From: Purpureocillium takamizusanense
Lineage: Eukaryota; Ascomycota; Sordariomycetes; Hypocreales; Ophiocordycipitaceae
NCBI RefSeq assembly: GCF_022605165.1
Contig: NC_063069.1
Location: forward strand, 4,216,001-4,280,000
Length of the DNA: 64,000 nucleotides
Reading direction: 5' to 3'
The position numbers and the translations under genes are program-made. The notes beneath the pieces are model-generated. The model worked only from the letters and a program-made list of their open reading frames with translations. It had not been told where the DNA came from and did not search any database. This document shows positions 46,526 through 57,650 of this stretch, piece after piece (within the stretch, counting starts at the first letter, position 1; the number at the start of each line of letters is the position of its first letter).

Positions 46526-47922
46526 GGTGGAGCTGTGGTGGGCGTGTGTATACCTTATGTATGTGCGTGTCGGTGTCTCTCGACGCGACGAGCAACGGAA
46601 TGCAGCGGGCTCGTCGATGTGGGACGGGGGACTCTGTGGCAGATGCGCCAGTAGCTCCGGCGCTCCGGCCAATCGCGCGACTTTGGGTGAGCCGGGTGAG
46701 CCATGCGGGTGTGGTCGCGCGACTTGGGTGAGCCAGGCATCTCTGCAGCGCAAGAGGTGGGGCGGCTGGGTCAGCACTTGGGACGGCCGCATTTCATTGG
46801 TTCTCGTCATGCACGTTGTCCCGGCTGCCTCGACCAGAAGTGCCCCGTCAATCTCGCCGTCGCGACGGTTCCAACCTCAAAGTCAGAGCATGTCAACACC
46901 ATCGGCTCGCTGAACCTACGAGGCGCGCTGACAGAAAAGCTCGCCACGACAACCTCTCTCTCCGACCCTCACGTGGAGCGAGTACTGGCACAAAGAAGTA
47001 TTGGGCCTGGGCTCGACGATCCGCCCGCTCGCTTCCTCGAGCCGTTCGACCGGACGGCCTTGTCGATCACCGGTGGCCTCTGCTCGACATCTACAAACAC
47101 TGCTTGGGGGATTACGCAACCTGAAGGATGACTGGTGTCCCATCCAACGCGCAACTAGCGACAAGGGGGTTGCGTCGCAAGTCATTGGATACCGTCCCTT
47201 GCCAGAGATGTACGCTCCTTTCGGAGAGTTCACGCCATAGCGCCGCAGCCGGTGATGGCTGCATCCGCGAGCCGTGCTGTACGCGTCATGAGCTTGTCAT
47301 TGGATGATGCAGGTTACTGCGGGACAGTGGTGGCTGTCACGACCAGGATTCGGCCAGGAATTGAACGGCGAACAAACACGAGGTGTCGCGCTTGTTGACC
47401 TTGCAGCCGGCACTCCGAGGTGAAGCATGCATCGCGGATCGACTTCATTGACGACAAAATGAGGGGGAATGTGGCAACAGGCCACGCGAGAGTCAACCCT
47501 TACATACCGGAGAGCCTCAAATACTCGCACGCCGTCCGTCGATATTTCAAATGGACTGAGGGGCTGACGGGTTCCTCCCCTCCACCTCGACCTCCTTCAT
47601 GCCTCGATCGCTCGAACCACGTCGTCTGCCTGTTTTGACCCGGCGACCGGTGCTTGTCCGTCAAGAGGCGGTGACTGGGAGCTCCGCTATACACGATATG
47701 GTGCTTGCCATCACTCAGTGGGGCGGTTCTGCGACGAAACCTCCGTTGCTGTATCCCGTCGCAGCATCAAGGGAGGCCGTGGCACATCGGTGCTTGCTGG
47801 GCTCCCACAAGCCATTCTGCTGAGATATTTGGCTGGGCTCGTCGGGGGCTGTCGCACCGTTGCGCCCAGCAACGCAGGCGTGCACCTTTGCTTTGGCTTC
47901 CGCTGCGATGGTGGCGGTGCCC
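46526..47922. other. Spacer between the unknown gene and the MULE remnant
   Basis: The left 300 bp is the likely promoter of the 516-aa gene. The rest carries only short frames on both strands. It may include the far end of the MULE, but I could not find terminal inverted repeats by eye. Confidence 0.45.
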
Positions 47923-50440
47923 TCAATCGTCTCCTTTGGGCCGCCGCGAAGTGCAGCTCACTGCTGCCCGGCTATGGCTTGACGGCCGGATTTCCATGCT
48001 CTTGGGGACAGGTTGTGTAGTGTTCTTTGGCCGGCCTCGGAGGCATGCTGCGATCTTAGGGTCCAGGATTCGGCGGTAGGGATTGTGCGAGGTCGGCTCC
48101 CTGAGGTGCCACCGTGGGTGAACCTCCCATTTCGTGAGGGGCATAGCCGCTTCTGACTTCATGGCAGCACGGGATTCCCAACTGCCACGAGACAGAACAA
48201 TTGTCATTGCAATCCCCAATCGGCTCCGGCCATGGACGCGACCTACTTGGTATTGATCCCAAAGCGCGCCGATGTTCCTTCGTAACAAGCTTGAGTCCTG
48301 GGTCAGAAATTACCATGCGAAGTCCTCCGAGGTATTCTGAACCGGGCCCGGAATATGTAAGGGAGGTTAGCACCTCATCCTGCGAAGAGGCATCGATGAA
48401 CTCTCGCTCTTGATCAATCAGCATGGCCTCAATGGCCTCCACCAGCGAGTACAAATGGCTCATCCCATTGAGCAGGTAACTCTTGACATTGTTGTTGCTG
48501 GCCTCGGTGCCAGAGGTTACCCGAATCCCGAAATTGCGGTACTTCTTGATGAAGTATTGTGCCTACTGCGCTCGTAGGGGTAAGTATGTCTTATGAAGGT
48601 ACATAAGGATGGCCGGCTGGTCGTTGAACTCGTCGCATAGGCGCACCTATGCCTTTTCGTGCTCTTCCTTTGTCTCCGCAAAAGCGACGAGCTTCCACAA
48701 ATCGAGGACACCACGGTAGTTGTGGGGCACAGGCGCAGCGAGGTTGCTCTGGTTCAGTGGGCTGTCTTGTCTCTCCAGTGCGTGCACAGCCTCCATATCC
48801 TTCGAAGACAGCCTTGCGTTTGGACTGCAATCTCCATCGCTTTCTGCATCATCATTTCCGCTCTTCCATTTCCGTTTGGCATTAAGAAGAACGTTTGCGT
48901 TGATATGTTGAATACATATCTGTTGCTGACTGTCGGGATACTGGCTTTCCAGTGCTGCCTTCATCGCCTGATCGTAGTCGGTGATAACAACATCGGGTAG
49001 CGGGATTCCATGCTTCTCGTTCAATTCTCTGATCGATTCCGCGAGGAATTGGAACTCTTCGCGTCTCTCGTTATCGATCAAACCGAACGCGGCGTTGTAT
49101 ACGGATTTCAGGCACGTCTGCCCCGTAACCTGGAAGAGCGGTAGCTTGAAGCGATTGGTATTGTACGTGTTGTCAAAGCTCATGATTTCCGGAAAACGCT
49201 TCCACATTCGGAGACAGTATGGGAAGGTCCACAGTAGGCCAACAAGACGATCAGGCTCTGCCGCCGACCATTTGGCGATGTATGGAATGCTCCTCTCGTC
49301 GAACAGCTTGATTAAGGCGGCTATTGAGCCTAATCCGCCAAGCTTTTCGCGACGCAAGAGTGCCCTCGCGTTGTATATATCTCTTCTCGTATAGTTCGTT
49401 CCGAGATGCTTTTCCTGAACGATGCCACGGACATCGCGCGCCCTAATCCCGACGCGTCGGCTTGTCGCTTCAATTGTCGCCTTGACAGATTCCGTAAGCC
49501 TCCGATGGACTGGATGCGCCGAGATACTCATGCAGCCGTCGTGGTTGTGTTGGCTGTGCGCAGGGTCGGCAAACGCCCGCAGAGTCCACATGTAGTCGTT
49601 CTGTTCCATGGCCTCCGCAATGACCTTCCACTTACAACCACATTTGCGCGACCGCCTCTCACGGAGGCCCGCGCCCTTTGACGCACGTGGCTCGCCGTAT
49701 CGATCACACTGGAACACGTATCTGGTCTTCCGCACTCGACTGCCGGAACCGTTGTGTCTGACGACGCCAAATCCATTTTCTTTTGCAAATTCGTTGACCT
49801 GCGATTGAAGAGCATCGACCGATATGGTTGCAGGGCCAGGGATTAGTGGGTTGGGGATAGGCACCTCGGTGCCCTGGCTGCTGGACCCTGTGTCGGACAG
49901 GCCGTCCCATTCCTCGTATTCCTCTTCCACCCAGCTCCGCGGCGGTCGCGGCGGTGGCAACGGTGACGTTGCTAAGGCCGATGAGGACCGGCCTCGGGCC
50001 TCTGGAGCGACCCTCCGCGTTGCAAGCGCCGGGCAGTGCTGAACCAGTTCGAGTGCCAGTAAATCATCGACCTTGGCTTGCTCCTGGGCGAAATGCAAGG
50101 CGGACCGAAAACGGACCGTGCTCTTCGTCCGTTGCTCGGCATCATCTGAACCCGCTTGCTCGCGCAAGCGCCGTCTCTCTAGCTTGTCAGGGCCTGGAAC
50201 TCCGGAATTGATCAAGCGCTGCGCACCCCGGCCGCGGAACCAGTCGTCCAAAAAGATTCGCGACTGCCGCAACTCCCAATATGGCTCATCAACTCCGCGG
50301 TTACCATGTGGCTTGGGAAGGCTGCTAAAATAGCTTTCTGGCCATGTCGCAAACAGGTTGTACAAGGCGTTGTCGTCGCCATCGCCGTAATGAGGCTCGG
50401 GGTCAATTGCAGAGTGGGGTGCGGGAGCGGTACCGGTCAT
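47923..50440 (-). pseudogene. Decayed Mutator-like (MULE) transposase
   Basis: The 5' part is an intact 597-codon frame (50440-48647). It has an N-terminal variable region, a FAR1-type zinc DNA-binding domain (about 210-305, with YVFQCDRYG, RKCGCKWKV and HNHDG), and the MULE core with MSFDNTYNTNRF (about 418) and VVITDYDQAMK (about 483). The same frame continues past TAG at 48647-48649 and a second TAG at 48563-48565 into GTEASNNNVKSYL and a SWIM-like CSVSWQLGIPCCHEV. A frameshift near 48150-48165 then moves to the frame with PLTKWEVHPRWHLRE and RGRPKNTTQPVP, which ends at 47923. All three parts fit one family, so this is one broken element. The last acidic residue of the catalytic triad probably lies beyond the first stop, so a truncated protein should be inactive. 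Confidence 0.85.
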
Positions 50441-50711
50441 AGCGCTGCCACTGGGGTAGCTGAAATGGATAGTCTGTCAAAGGGGTTCCCCACTTCAACG
50501 ACTAAGGTATGTATTTTAGTGTCGATGATGGTGAATTTGAACTGCCATGGTACGGGGAGTAATGCTAATAAGTACGGTCGTCAAACCGTTCACAGCTTAA
50601 TAGCGATTAATTAGATGGCTGAGAGGCAAGTTGGGAATGCTGGAACGAAGCTGCATGACGTGGAATGTTCAATTGCCCGATTAGGCGGTTGAGCCACACG
50701 GCGTCCGTAAC
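50441..50711. other. Junction between MULE and hAT remnants
   Basis: This 271-bp AT-richer stretch separates the MULE start codon from the hAT frame. It presumably holds the MULE 5' leader and terminal repeat. I found no clear inverted repeat or target duplication by eye. Confidence 0.4.
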
Positions 50712-51344
50712 GTGGCGTCCCTAGTAAAGTGGTTCGGCGTCTCTATCAATTGCCATTTCGAGAGCACCTGGACCGACGAAGTACAGCTGGCCTGGCTGCA
50801 GGAGGCAAAAAGGCTCGTCAGAAGTCTGTGGGAAAGAGAATACAAGACACTCTCGATTCCTGAAACGCCTGAAGAGGAGCCCCCCTACAAGCGGCTGAAG
50901 ACCATGAGCGCGTTGGAAAGACATCGCGCGCAAAGGACGTCATCCCTTGCAGGGGACTATTCGTCCTATCCTACCTCGCTAACAGGAGATCATGATGAGT
51001 ACGACCGGTGGCTGTCAAGTCCGGATACAAAAAGCGACCCCTTTGTCACCAACCCGTTTCAATACTGGTGGGGGAAACGAAAAGATTACCCACGCCTGTC
51101 AAGAATGGCTCTCGATTTGCTGTCGATTCCTCCCATGTCCGCAGAGTGCGAGCGCCTCTTCAGTGTCGCGGGACAAATGGTTTCGCCACAACGCAGTCGG
51201 TTGGAGGCGAGTACCATCGGGGTTACGCAGACTTTGAGGTCGTGGGTGCGAAATGGCCTGATCAGCACCATAGATCCGTTAATCGACGTATCTGCGGATG
51301 CTGCGCATAGTATCATACAGGGGCCGGGCGACGAATTGAAGTAA
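50712..51344 (+). pseudogene. hAT transposase C-terminal fragment
   Basis: About 210 codons are open but without a proper ATG at the front. The end is the classic hAT dimerisation domain: NPFQYWWGKRKDYPRLSRMA, then LLSIPPMSAECERLFSVAG and RSRLEAS. The N-terminal BED finger and most of the RNase H-like catalytic core are missing, so this is a 5'-truncated remnant, perhaps cut by the neighbouring MULE insertion. Confidence 0.85.
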
Positions 51345-51695
51345 ATTATGGGGAGTGGGTTCGGGTTTCAACCTTTTCAATTCCACGTCAATCCATTCAA
51401 TCTGCGGTCAACGTGGTTCAATTCAACGAGCAGAATGATGAGTAAGCGTCAATTCAACTCAATACATGCTTCAAGTGGATGGAATTGAATGGATCGCCAG
51501 CCTGGTGGGACCACTCCAAAACCCAGACAAGGACACATTGCGAAGCGCAACATAATCGTGAAGCAGTGTCAATATAATGGAAAAGCAGTATCATATTGAC
51601 CATCGAGTGTACCGAAGCGTTAGGGACAATATCTATATACATGCACGGGATAGGATAGAATCGCCAACCAGGACCACTCAAAGTCAATGCCCACT
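51345..51695. repeat. hAT 3' flank with TTCAATTC-type subterminal repeats
   Basis: Several copies of ATTCAAT, TTCAATTC and GGAATTGAATGGA occur in both orientations between 51375 and 51495, as expected for hAT subterminal binding repeats. The terminal repeat was not pinned down. The right part is the 3' flank of the FAD dehydrogenase. Confidence 0.5.
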
Positions 51696-53384
51696 CTAGG
51701 CCTTGGATACTTCTTCGGCAATGCCTCTCCCCGCTGCCCGCCCCGAAAAGATGCAGCCGCCCACAAACGTCCCCTCCAACGAGTTGTATCCGTGGACGCC
51801 TCCGCCGCCAAAGCCGGCCGCCTCGCCCGCGGCATATAGACCGGGGAAGGGGGTGCCGTCGGCGCGCATGACGTTGCTGCTAAGGTTCGTCTCGATGCCG
51901 CCCAGCGTCTTGCGCGTCAGTAGGTTCATGCGCACGGCAATAAGCGGCCCATTACCCTTATCGAGGAGGCGATGGGGCTTGACAACGCGGCTGAGCTTAT
52001 CGGGCCAGTAGGACCGGGCGTTCTTGATGAGCATGGCCTGGGCGTCCTTGGAGTAGGCGTTGTTCATCTGGGCGTCGCGGGCCTCGACCACGTCGCGGAT
52101 CTGGACCAGCTCGAGGGTCGGGCCGTTGCGTTCGGCGGCGAGCTTATTCATGCCCTCGACCAGCTCGTCGAGCGTGTCGCGCACGACAAAGTCCTTGCCG
52201 TATTTCTGGAAGCTCTGGACGGGGACGGTGCCCTTAGAGCCGAAGACGCGCGTCAGCAGCAGCCAGATGCTTTTGCCCGTGATGTCGGGGTTCTGCTCGG
52301 AGCCTGCCAAGGCGAACTCGCACGCGATGATGGCCTGATTGAGGACGAGCCACGTGTAGTCGTACCCGGTGCTGCAGATATACTTGAGCGTGCCGCGTGT
52401 GTCGCTGCCCGGGAAGAGAAACGGCGGTAGCCGCTTGCCCGTGGCGTCGAGCCACAGCGACGAGGGCGCGGGCAAGACGCGAATGCCGTGGCCGGGCCAG
52501 ATGGGGTTCCAATTCTCGAGGCCCTCGTTGTAGTGCCACATGCGATCGCGGTTGATGACGTGGGCACCCGCAGTCTCCGCGATGCCGATCATGCGACCAT
52601 CAACATGCGCGGGGACGCCAATGACGAAGTGCTCGGGCACCTTGGGGCCGAGCTGGTCGACGGGCCACGCGGCCTTGATGGCGTCCAGGTTGCCGCCGAT
52701 GCCGCCCGACGAGATAAGCACGGCGGCGCCGTGCAGCTCGAAGCGGTCGACCTCGACGCGCGATGACTTGACGCCTCGCGCCCCGTCGTCCGGCTCGAGG
52801 ACGCGGCCCCTGACACCGACGGCGCGGCCCGATGTCTCGTCCACGACGACCTCGTCCACGACATGCCGCCACCGGAACTGCACGAGGCCCATGTCCGCCG
52901 CCTTCCGGACGGGCTCGGCGAAGGCCCGGACCACCTCCGGGCCGCTGCCCCAGGTCAAGTGGAACCGCGGTACCGAGTTGCCGTGGCCGCTAGCCGTGCC
53001 GTCGCCGCGCTCGGCCCAGCCCACGTTGGCCATGAAGCCCATGCCGCGCGCCTTGACGTACTCCTCCATCTCATCCGTCGCGAAGTCGACGAATGCGCGT
53101 GCCCAGCGGCGCGGCCAGACGTCCTCGTCGTCGCGGTCGAAGGCTGCCGAGCCCTGCCAGTCGCGCCAGGCCTGCTCGCGCGAGTCCTTGATGCCCATGC
53201 GTCGCTGCTCGGCTGAGTCGACGCAGAAGATGCCACCGAGCGACCAAAAGGCCTGTCCGCCCAGGTTGTTCTCGTTCTCCTGTTCCACGAAGACGACGGG
53301 GACACTCTTCTCCTGTAGCTCGAAAGCGGCCACGAGCCCGGCGAGACCGACGCCCACGATGATGATGGGGTTCTTGGATGCCAT
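51696..53384 (-). CDS. FAD-binding dehydrogenase of bacterial type (fumarate reductase/KstD-like fold)
   Basis: This intronless gene encodes 562 aa. The Rossmann FAD motif is at the start (IIIVGVGLAGLVAAFEL, with Val for the usual Ala in GxGxxG, then VEQE). It is followed by GGQAFWSLGGIF and EQRRMGIKDS, the central HGNSVPRFHLTWG, and the C-terminal FAD closure GLYAAGEAAGFGGGGVHGYN then GTFVGGCIFSGR. These blocks match the FAD-dependent oxidoreductase 2 subgroup annotated as FAD-binding dehydrogenase in actinobacteria and proteobacteria, related to 3-ketosteroid dehydrogenases and fumarate reductases. The substrate is unknown. No targeting signal is evident, so the cytosol is likely. Absence of introns, bacterial-like length and a position between transposon remnants suggest horizontal origin, which is inference. 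Confidence 0.83.
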   Translation of the reverse strand: MASKNPIIIVGVGLAGLVAAFELQEKSVPVVFVEQENENNLGGQAFWSLGGIFCVDSAEQRRMGIKDSREQAWRDWQGSAAFDRDDEDVWPRRWARAFVDFATDEMEEYVKARGMGFMANVGWAERGDGTASGHGNSVPRFHLTWGSGPEVVRAFAEPVRKAADMGLVQFRWRHVVDEVVVDETSGRAVGVRGRVLEPDDGARGVKSSRVEVDRFELHGAAVLISSGGIGGNLDAIKAAWPVDQLGPKVPEHFVIGVPAHVDGRMIGIAETAGAHVINRDRMWHYNEGLENWNPIWPGHGIRVLPAPSSLWLDATGKRLPPFLFPGSDTRGTLKYICSTGYDYTWLVLNQAIIACEFALAGSEQNPDITGKSIWLLLTRVFGSKGTVPVQSFQKYGKDFVVRDTLDELVEGMNKLAAERNGPTLELVQIRDVVEARDAQMNNAYSKDAQAMLIKNARSYWPDKLSRVVKPHRLLDKGNGPLIAVRMNLLTRKTLGGIETNLSSNVMRADGTPFPGLYAAGEAAGFGGGGVHGYNSLEGTFVGGCIFSGRAAGRGIAEEVSKA

Positions 53385-55591
53385 GGCGGTGGCGATTGCT
53401 GCTCTCGCCGTTGCGAAACTCTTCAGAACTTCAGCATTGAGACCTCGCCGTACACACGTCTCCGCCGTATTCGTCGGCGCCAGTATATTGGTCTTAGATG
53501 CTGTGGGGTGATGGGGTGGCGAAGAGGGATGACGGTTTAGGGGAAGCTGCGCAAGATGTAGGGCCCCGCGGTATAGGACACTGTGTCAAGAGACGAATGA
53601 TCATGTGCTAAGGTAGTGTAGCGAGGCGCAAAAGCCCGTCGGCCATTTCGTTGCTCAATCACGTCCGTTGTCGTGCTTGCCGTTCCAGGATGGCCATCCT
53701 TCCTGACCCGGTGACAGTCAACACAGTCGACTTGGATGCCACTGCAGATAGAATGGGTAGGCTCCACGAGCCGAGGTACACGCCAAAGAGATCAACAGCC
53801 GACGCGGGGCGTACTTGTCGAAAGAATGGAACCCAATAAACCACCTGAGTTGTACTTGGTAGCCTTCAAACGTTTCGTCAACGACATAGGAATATTCACG
53901 CGGAACCAGGCCTCGCGAGGCGCCCTTGTCCACAATGTGGGCGTCGTCCGCGGCCAGATTAGCTCGCAATTCAGAACGAGAACTAACAACGTGGGAACGG
54001 TATGAGTGGAAACGACTAAGGAAGAGGCTGCGAGGCGCAATGTTAGGACAGGAAACCCTTATCTCACATCGGAGAGACCGTCGGCGGTGATGGGGATTCT
54101 TGCAGTGAACACGCAAAATACGACTGTTATCGCGGACTTATTGGAGCGTGTCAGCAAGATCGCAATTCTTCGATAGGTAGTTGAACGCTTCAACCTGCTG
54201 GCTAAGGCTACTCGCCGGTTATCTTGAATCCACCCATCCATACGAGCCATTCTGTCGACCGCTTATATCAAGGGCGAGACTTCCGCGTTCCGGGTGCTAA
54301 GATTAATGACTAGCTACTCCGATATATGTTAGGTATAGCCCGGGTTCGGTTGCAATATAGTGCTAGCGGCTACTATTCAGAGAAGGAATGCCATTCGTGG
54401 CATATACTTAATAGAGTTCCCTTACTGTCTTCGCCTTCTCGGCAAAACCGGAAATGAGTTATGTACGTTGCGCAATATCCTCCGCAGTCGCGCGTTTCTC
54501 TCTTACAGATCCATTACTCGTCTCTCGTTTTTAATTTTCTGCCTCTTTGATGTCTGCCGCATTCGCTCCCGCTATTGCCTGTGAAGGTGTCGGTGTTAGT
54601 GAGGCAGTTCGGACGTATACTGTAGCATTTCATCCCATACCAGGATATCAGTCGTCCAGCCTCTAATCTTGGCCGTCCGCGTTTCCAAATGTCACAGTTA
54701 TTGCATGCAATCCTTTACGCATTTGTTGAGGTCAGGCTGAGTGGGGAATTACAGCGGCTAGCCATGATATTGCTGGCCTGTTATGAGCCTCCGCGGCAGC
54801 CTGGGTGGCATATACGTGGAGCTTGTTACCCCACAGCTCACGCCACATAGCGAAGCGAGGCAAATGGGTTTGATCAGTAATTCGGATCTCGCCCGTAGGA
54901 TCAATCAGCTCAAACTCTCATTAATGCGAACGGCTCTGTAAACCGGTAGCGCTACTATTGTCGTCGATTAGCCACTTCACATATACAGTTTACTCAACTA
55001 TCTTATATCTATCCATGGCACAAGTTCCTGAACAGACACCCCATCTACGGCTGCCGTCCGAGCGAACGTACAACAAATACATACGCCTTCCCATATGTCC
55101 TGTTGCATTTCAAGGATGCATAACTACCCGACGACTGGAGAGACGGTCGGTTTGAATTAGCACGTCTTTGCTAGCTTACTCATGCGTCAGCTGAGGGCAC
55201 GAGCGTCGTGACAGCACAAGTGGATAAACAGCGGACGACCGAAGGCGTCTGGCGGAGGATCAGAGCGATGTTCTCCTTCTGCGAGGAGCCTAACCTTCAG
55301 AATTGAGATGATATATTCGCCCTGATTGGACATGATGGAAGTCCCTCTGTGGGGCCAGTTGAAAGTGAGCCTACTTCCTCGTCGACTCCTGATCGATGTT
55401 GCATCGCCATCCTTCGACTCGAGACTGACCTACGGTAAAGCGACTATCTTCTGGCGCTTTAAAAGGGTCGCCATCGCTGCTGTGACCATTTCGCTTTTGT
55501 TCTGGGTATGAGTGCCGCCCTGGAACCTCCTTTCTTCCACGCGCCGTCTCGTTTCTCCTATCGCTGACGTTCCGAACGTTCCGACATCACA
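53385..55591. other. AT-richer spacer with a coding-like relic
   Basis: By eye the base composition is lower in GC than most of the window, especially at 54300-55150. The right end is the SCS7 promoter. One coding-like fragment is at 54732-54917 (listed separately). Other short frames, such as 53718-54116 minus, have no recognisable motif. Confidence 0.5.
54732..54917 (-). pseudogene. Short coding-like relic of an unrecognised protein
   Basis: Sixty-one open codons on the minus strand read like real protein, with blocks ELIDPTGEIRITDQTHLP, FAMWRELWGNKLHVYAT and NRPAISWLAAV. There is no start codon at the front, and stops bound both sides. The residue mix (Trp, His, Tyr, balanced charges) is unlike the Arg/Pro-rich shadow frames elsewhere. 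It may be an exon or relic of a degraded repeat family; I cannot name it. Confidence 0.3.
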
Positions 55592-56797
55592 ATGCCATCC
55601 CGAACGCTGCCGACGTTTACTCGCGCCGAGGTGGAATCGCACGCGTCCGCCGCATCGTGCTTCGTTGCCATCGGCACTAAGGTGTACGATGTGACGGATT
55701 TTGTCGACGATCATCCTGGCGGTGGCGACTTGCTGCTGCAGTATGCCGGCAAGGATGTCGGGGACATCTTGAAGGGCCCGACTTCACATCCGCATTCGGA
55801 GGCCGCGCACGATGTTTTGGATGAATTGCTAGCCGGTCTTATGGTCCCAGAAAAGGCTGTGGGCGCCAACAGCTTCGCGCATCCTAAGGCCGAGGCCAAC
55901 GGCGCGTTGAACGGCTCTGTGGCCACCGAACCGTCCACATTCTATGTCCACCCTCGAACTGGTATGTCCTGCGAAGAGGATTTGAGCAGGGAGACGGATA
56001 TCTCCCAGGACTACAGGAAATACAAGTTCCTGGATCTCAACCGGCCACTCTTCCTCCAGGTCTGGAACGGCCGCTTCAGCAAAGAGTTTTACATGGACCA
56101 GGTCCATCGCCCACGACATTACAAGGGTGGTGACTCGGCCCCGTTGTTTGGAAACTTCCTCGAGCCGCTCACCAAGACTCCATGGTGGATGGTGCCGACC
56201 ATTTGGCTGCCGTGCGTCTGCTACGGAGTCTATCTGGCAAACCAAGGCCACGAGAGTCCCCTCATCACTGCCGCCTACTGGGTGTTTGGTGTGCTCCTGT
56301 GGACATTAATCGAATACTGCATGCACAGATTCCTCTTCCATATCGATGAGTGAGTTTGCCGTAATCAACGTGTTGGGCCTGAAGGGTTGGCTAATAAACC
56401 CTGCAGCTATCTGCCCGACAACAGGGTCGGCATCACCGCGCACTTCTTGCTCCACGGCATCCACCACTATTTGCCCATGGACAAGTACCGTCTAGTCATG
56501 CCGCCTGTGCTTTTCGTTGTGTTGGCTACTCCCTTCTGGAAGCTATACCAGTTCGTCTTCGCGTATAACTGGTACGTGGGCACTGCCGTGTACTGCGGCA
56601 GCGTCTTTGGCTACATCTGCTACGACTTGACCCATTACTTCCTGCATCACGAGAATCCCTCGCTGTGGTTCGGGCGGCTGAAGAAGTACCATCTCCAGCA
56701 TCACTTCCTCGATTACGACCTCGGCTTTGGCGTCACCAGCAAGTTCTGGGACACAATCTTTAGCACAGAGCTGCAGCCCTCCATCAAGACCAAATGA
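55592..56797 (+). CDS. scs7: Fatty acid 2-hydroxylase (ceramide very-long-chain hydroxylase)
   Basis: Two exons, 55592-56349 and 56407-56797 (57-nt intron), give 382 aa, the normal Scs7/FAH1 length. The enzyme adds the alpha-hydroxyl to the very-long-chain fatty acid of ceramide in the ER membrane, using a di-iron centre fed by its own cytochrome b5 domain. The b5 domain is at the front (about 8-85) with DFVDDHPGGGD (haem His41). The hydroxylase domain has the iron-binding histidine set: HRFLFH (245-250), HFLLHGIHHYLP (265 onwards, after the junction), HYFLHH and HLQHHFLD. Four hydrophobic stretches flank these, starting with WWMVPTIWLPCVCYGVYLA. The start context CACAATGCC is good. Its intact state in this TE-bearing region is expected for a core sphingolipid gene. 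Confidence 0.93.
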
Positions 56798-57309
56798 GCC
56801 ATCCTCGGTGGTCTGGTTGCCTCTGCGCATTCCCGTCGACTGTAATCGAAATAGGTTGGCTAGAGGTGTCAGTGGCAGCGACATTGTCGATTTTGGTGGC
56901 GGCTAGCAGTCGTTTGTTGAGGGCGTCTGAACACTGGATACAACTTACAAGGTGCATCATACTGATACGCATACGGAGGTGTAACAGAGATATCGACCAC
57001 CCCCTAGTAGCAATCGACTATCTGGTCCTTATCAAAATCCTTCTCCTCTTACGATATTGGCCTTCGTCATTGTTGTGTCCTGCCTCTTATTCCCATACCA
57101 TGCCTCTCTTTCCTTGCCCAGTCCTCAGCTTAATTCGAACTCTTGGCGACGCATAAGATGTATTGTCAGCCGTTAGTCGTACTTTGTGTTTGATGCGCGG
57201 CCGCCTAGGCTTGTCATGTGAGGCGCACGATTAAGCTGGCTCTGGCGGTGGTGGAATCGGTGTGTTTAGTAGTTCCTTCGTAGATTATGACGCAGTGTTT
57301 CCTGCGTAG

Positions 57310-57650
57310 GACAACTCGCTATGGGGAATTTTTAGGCTGTTAGGCCAAGGGATATCCAAAGGGTTTTCATGAAAGGTCACGGCCGCATTCGACCCATCGA
57401 GCACGAGCATTGCTTCTGATGCAAATGACCTGTAATCAACTGCTGCATTCATTGGACCTATGCGGTCTGCGGTGCATCGAGTGGTACTGTGTGGCATCTT
57501 GGGAGTGTTTGGCAAGGGAATACCACAACCGTCTCTCCATCAGAGGGCATAACCGCAGCCAATACATCGAGTACGAACAGTGTATCTGATGCGTATGACG
57601 CGAACTCGATGGCCGACCCCATTAGTGGGGTGCAAGGACTTTCAGTCGTC
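57310..57650. repeat. Imperfect 170-bp tandem duplication
   Basis: Two diverged copies lie head to tail, and matched positions are 170 bp apart. On the minus strand both copies encode related peptides (SYASDTLFVLD versus SFASEAMLVLD, then AAV). On the plus strand CATCGAGYACGARCA is shared. The period is not a multiple of three, so the frames differ between copies. Confidence 0.55.

Noticed and set aside
46526..47922. MULE terminal inverted repeats in the left flank
   Set aside because: No convincing inverted match to 50441-50711 could be found by eye, so none is annotated.
53718..54116. 132-codon minus-strand frame
   Set aside because: No motif, and the plus strand is equally open; not enough to call a gene.
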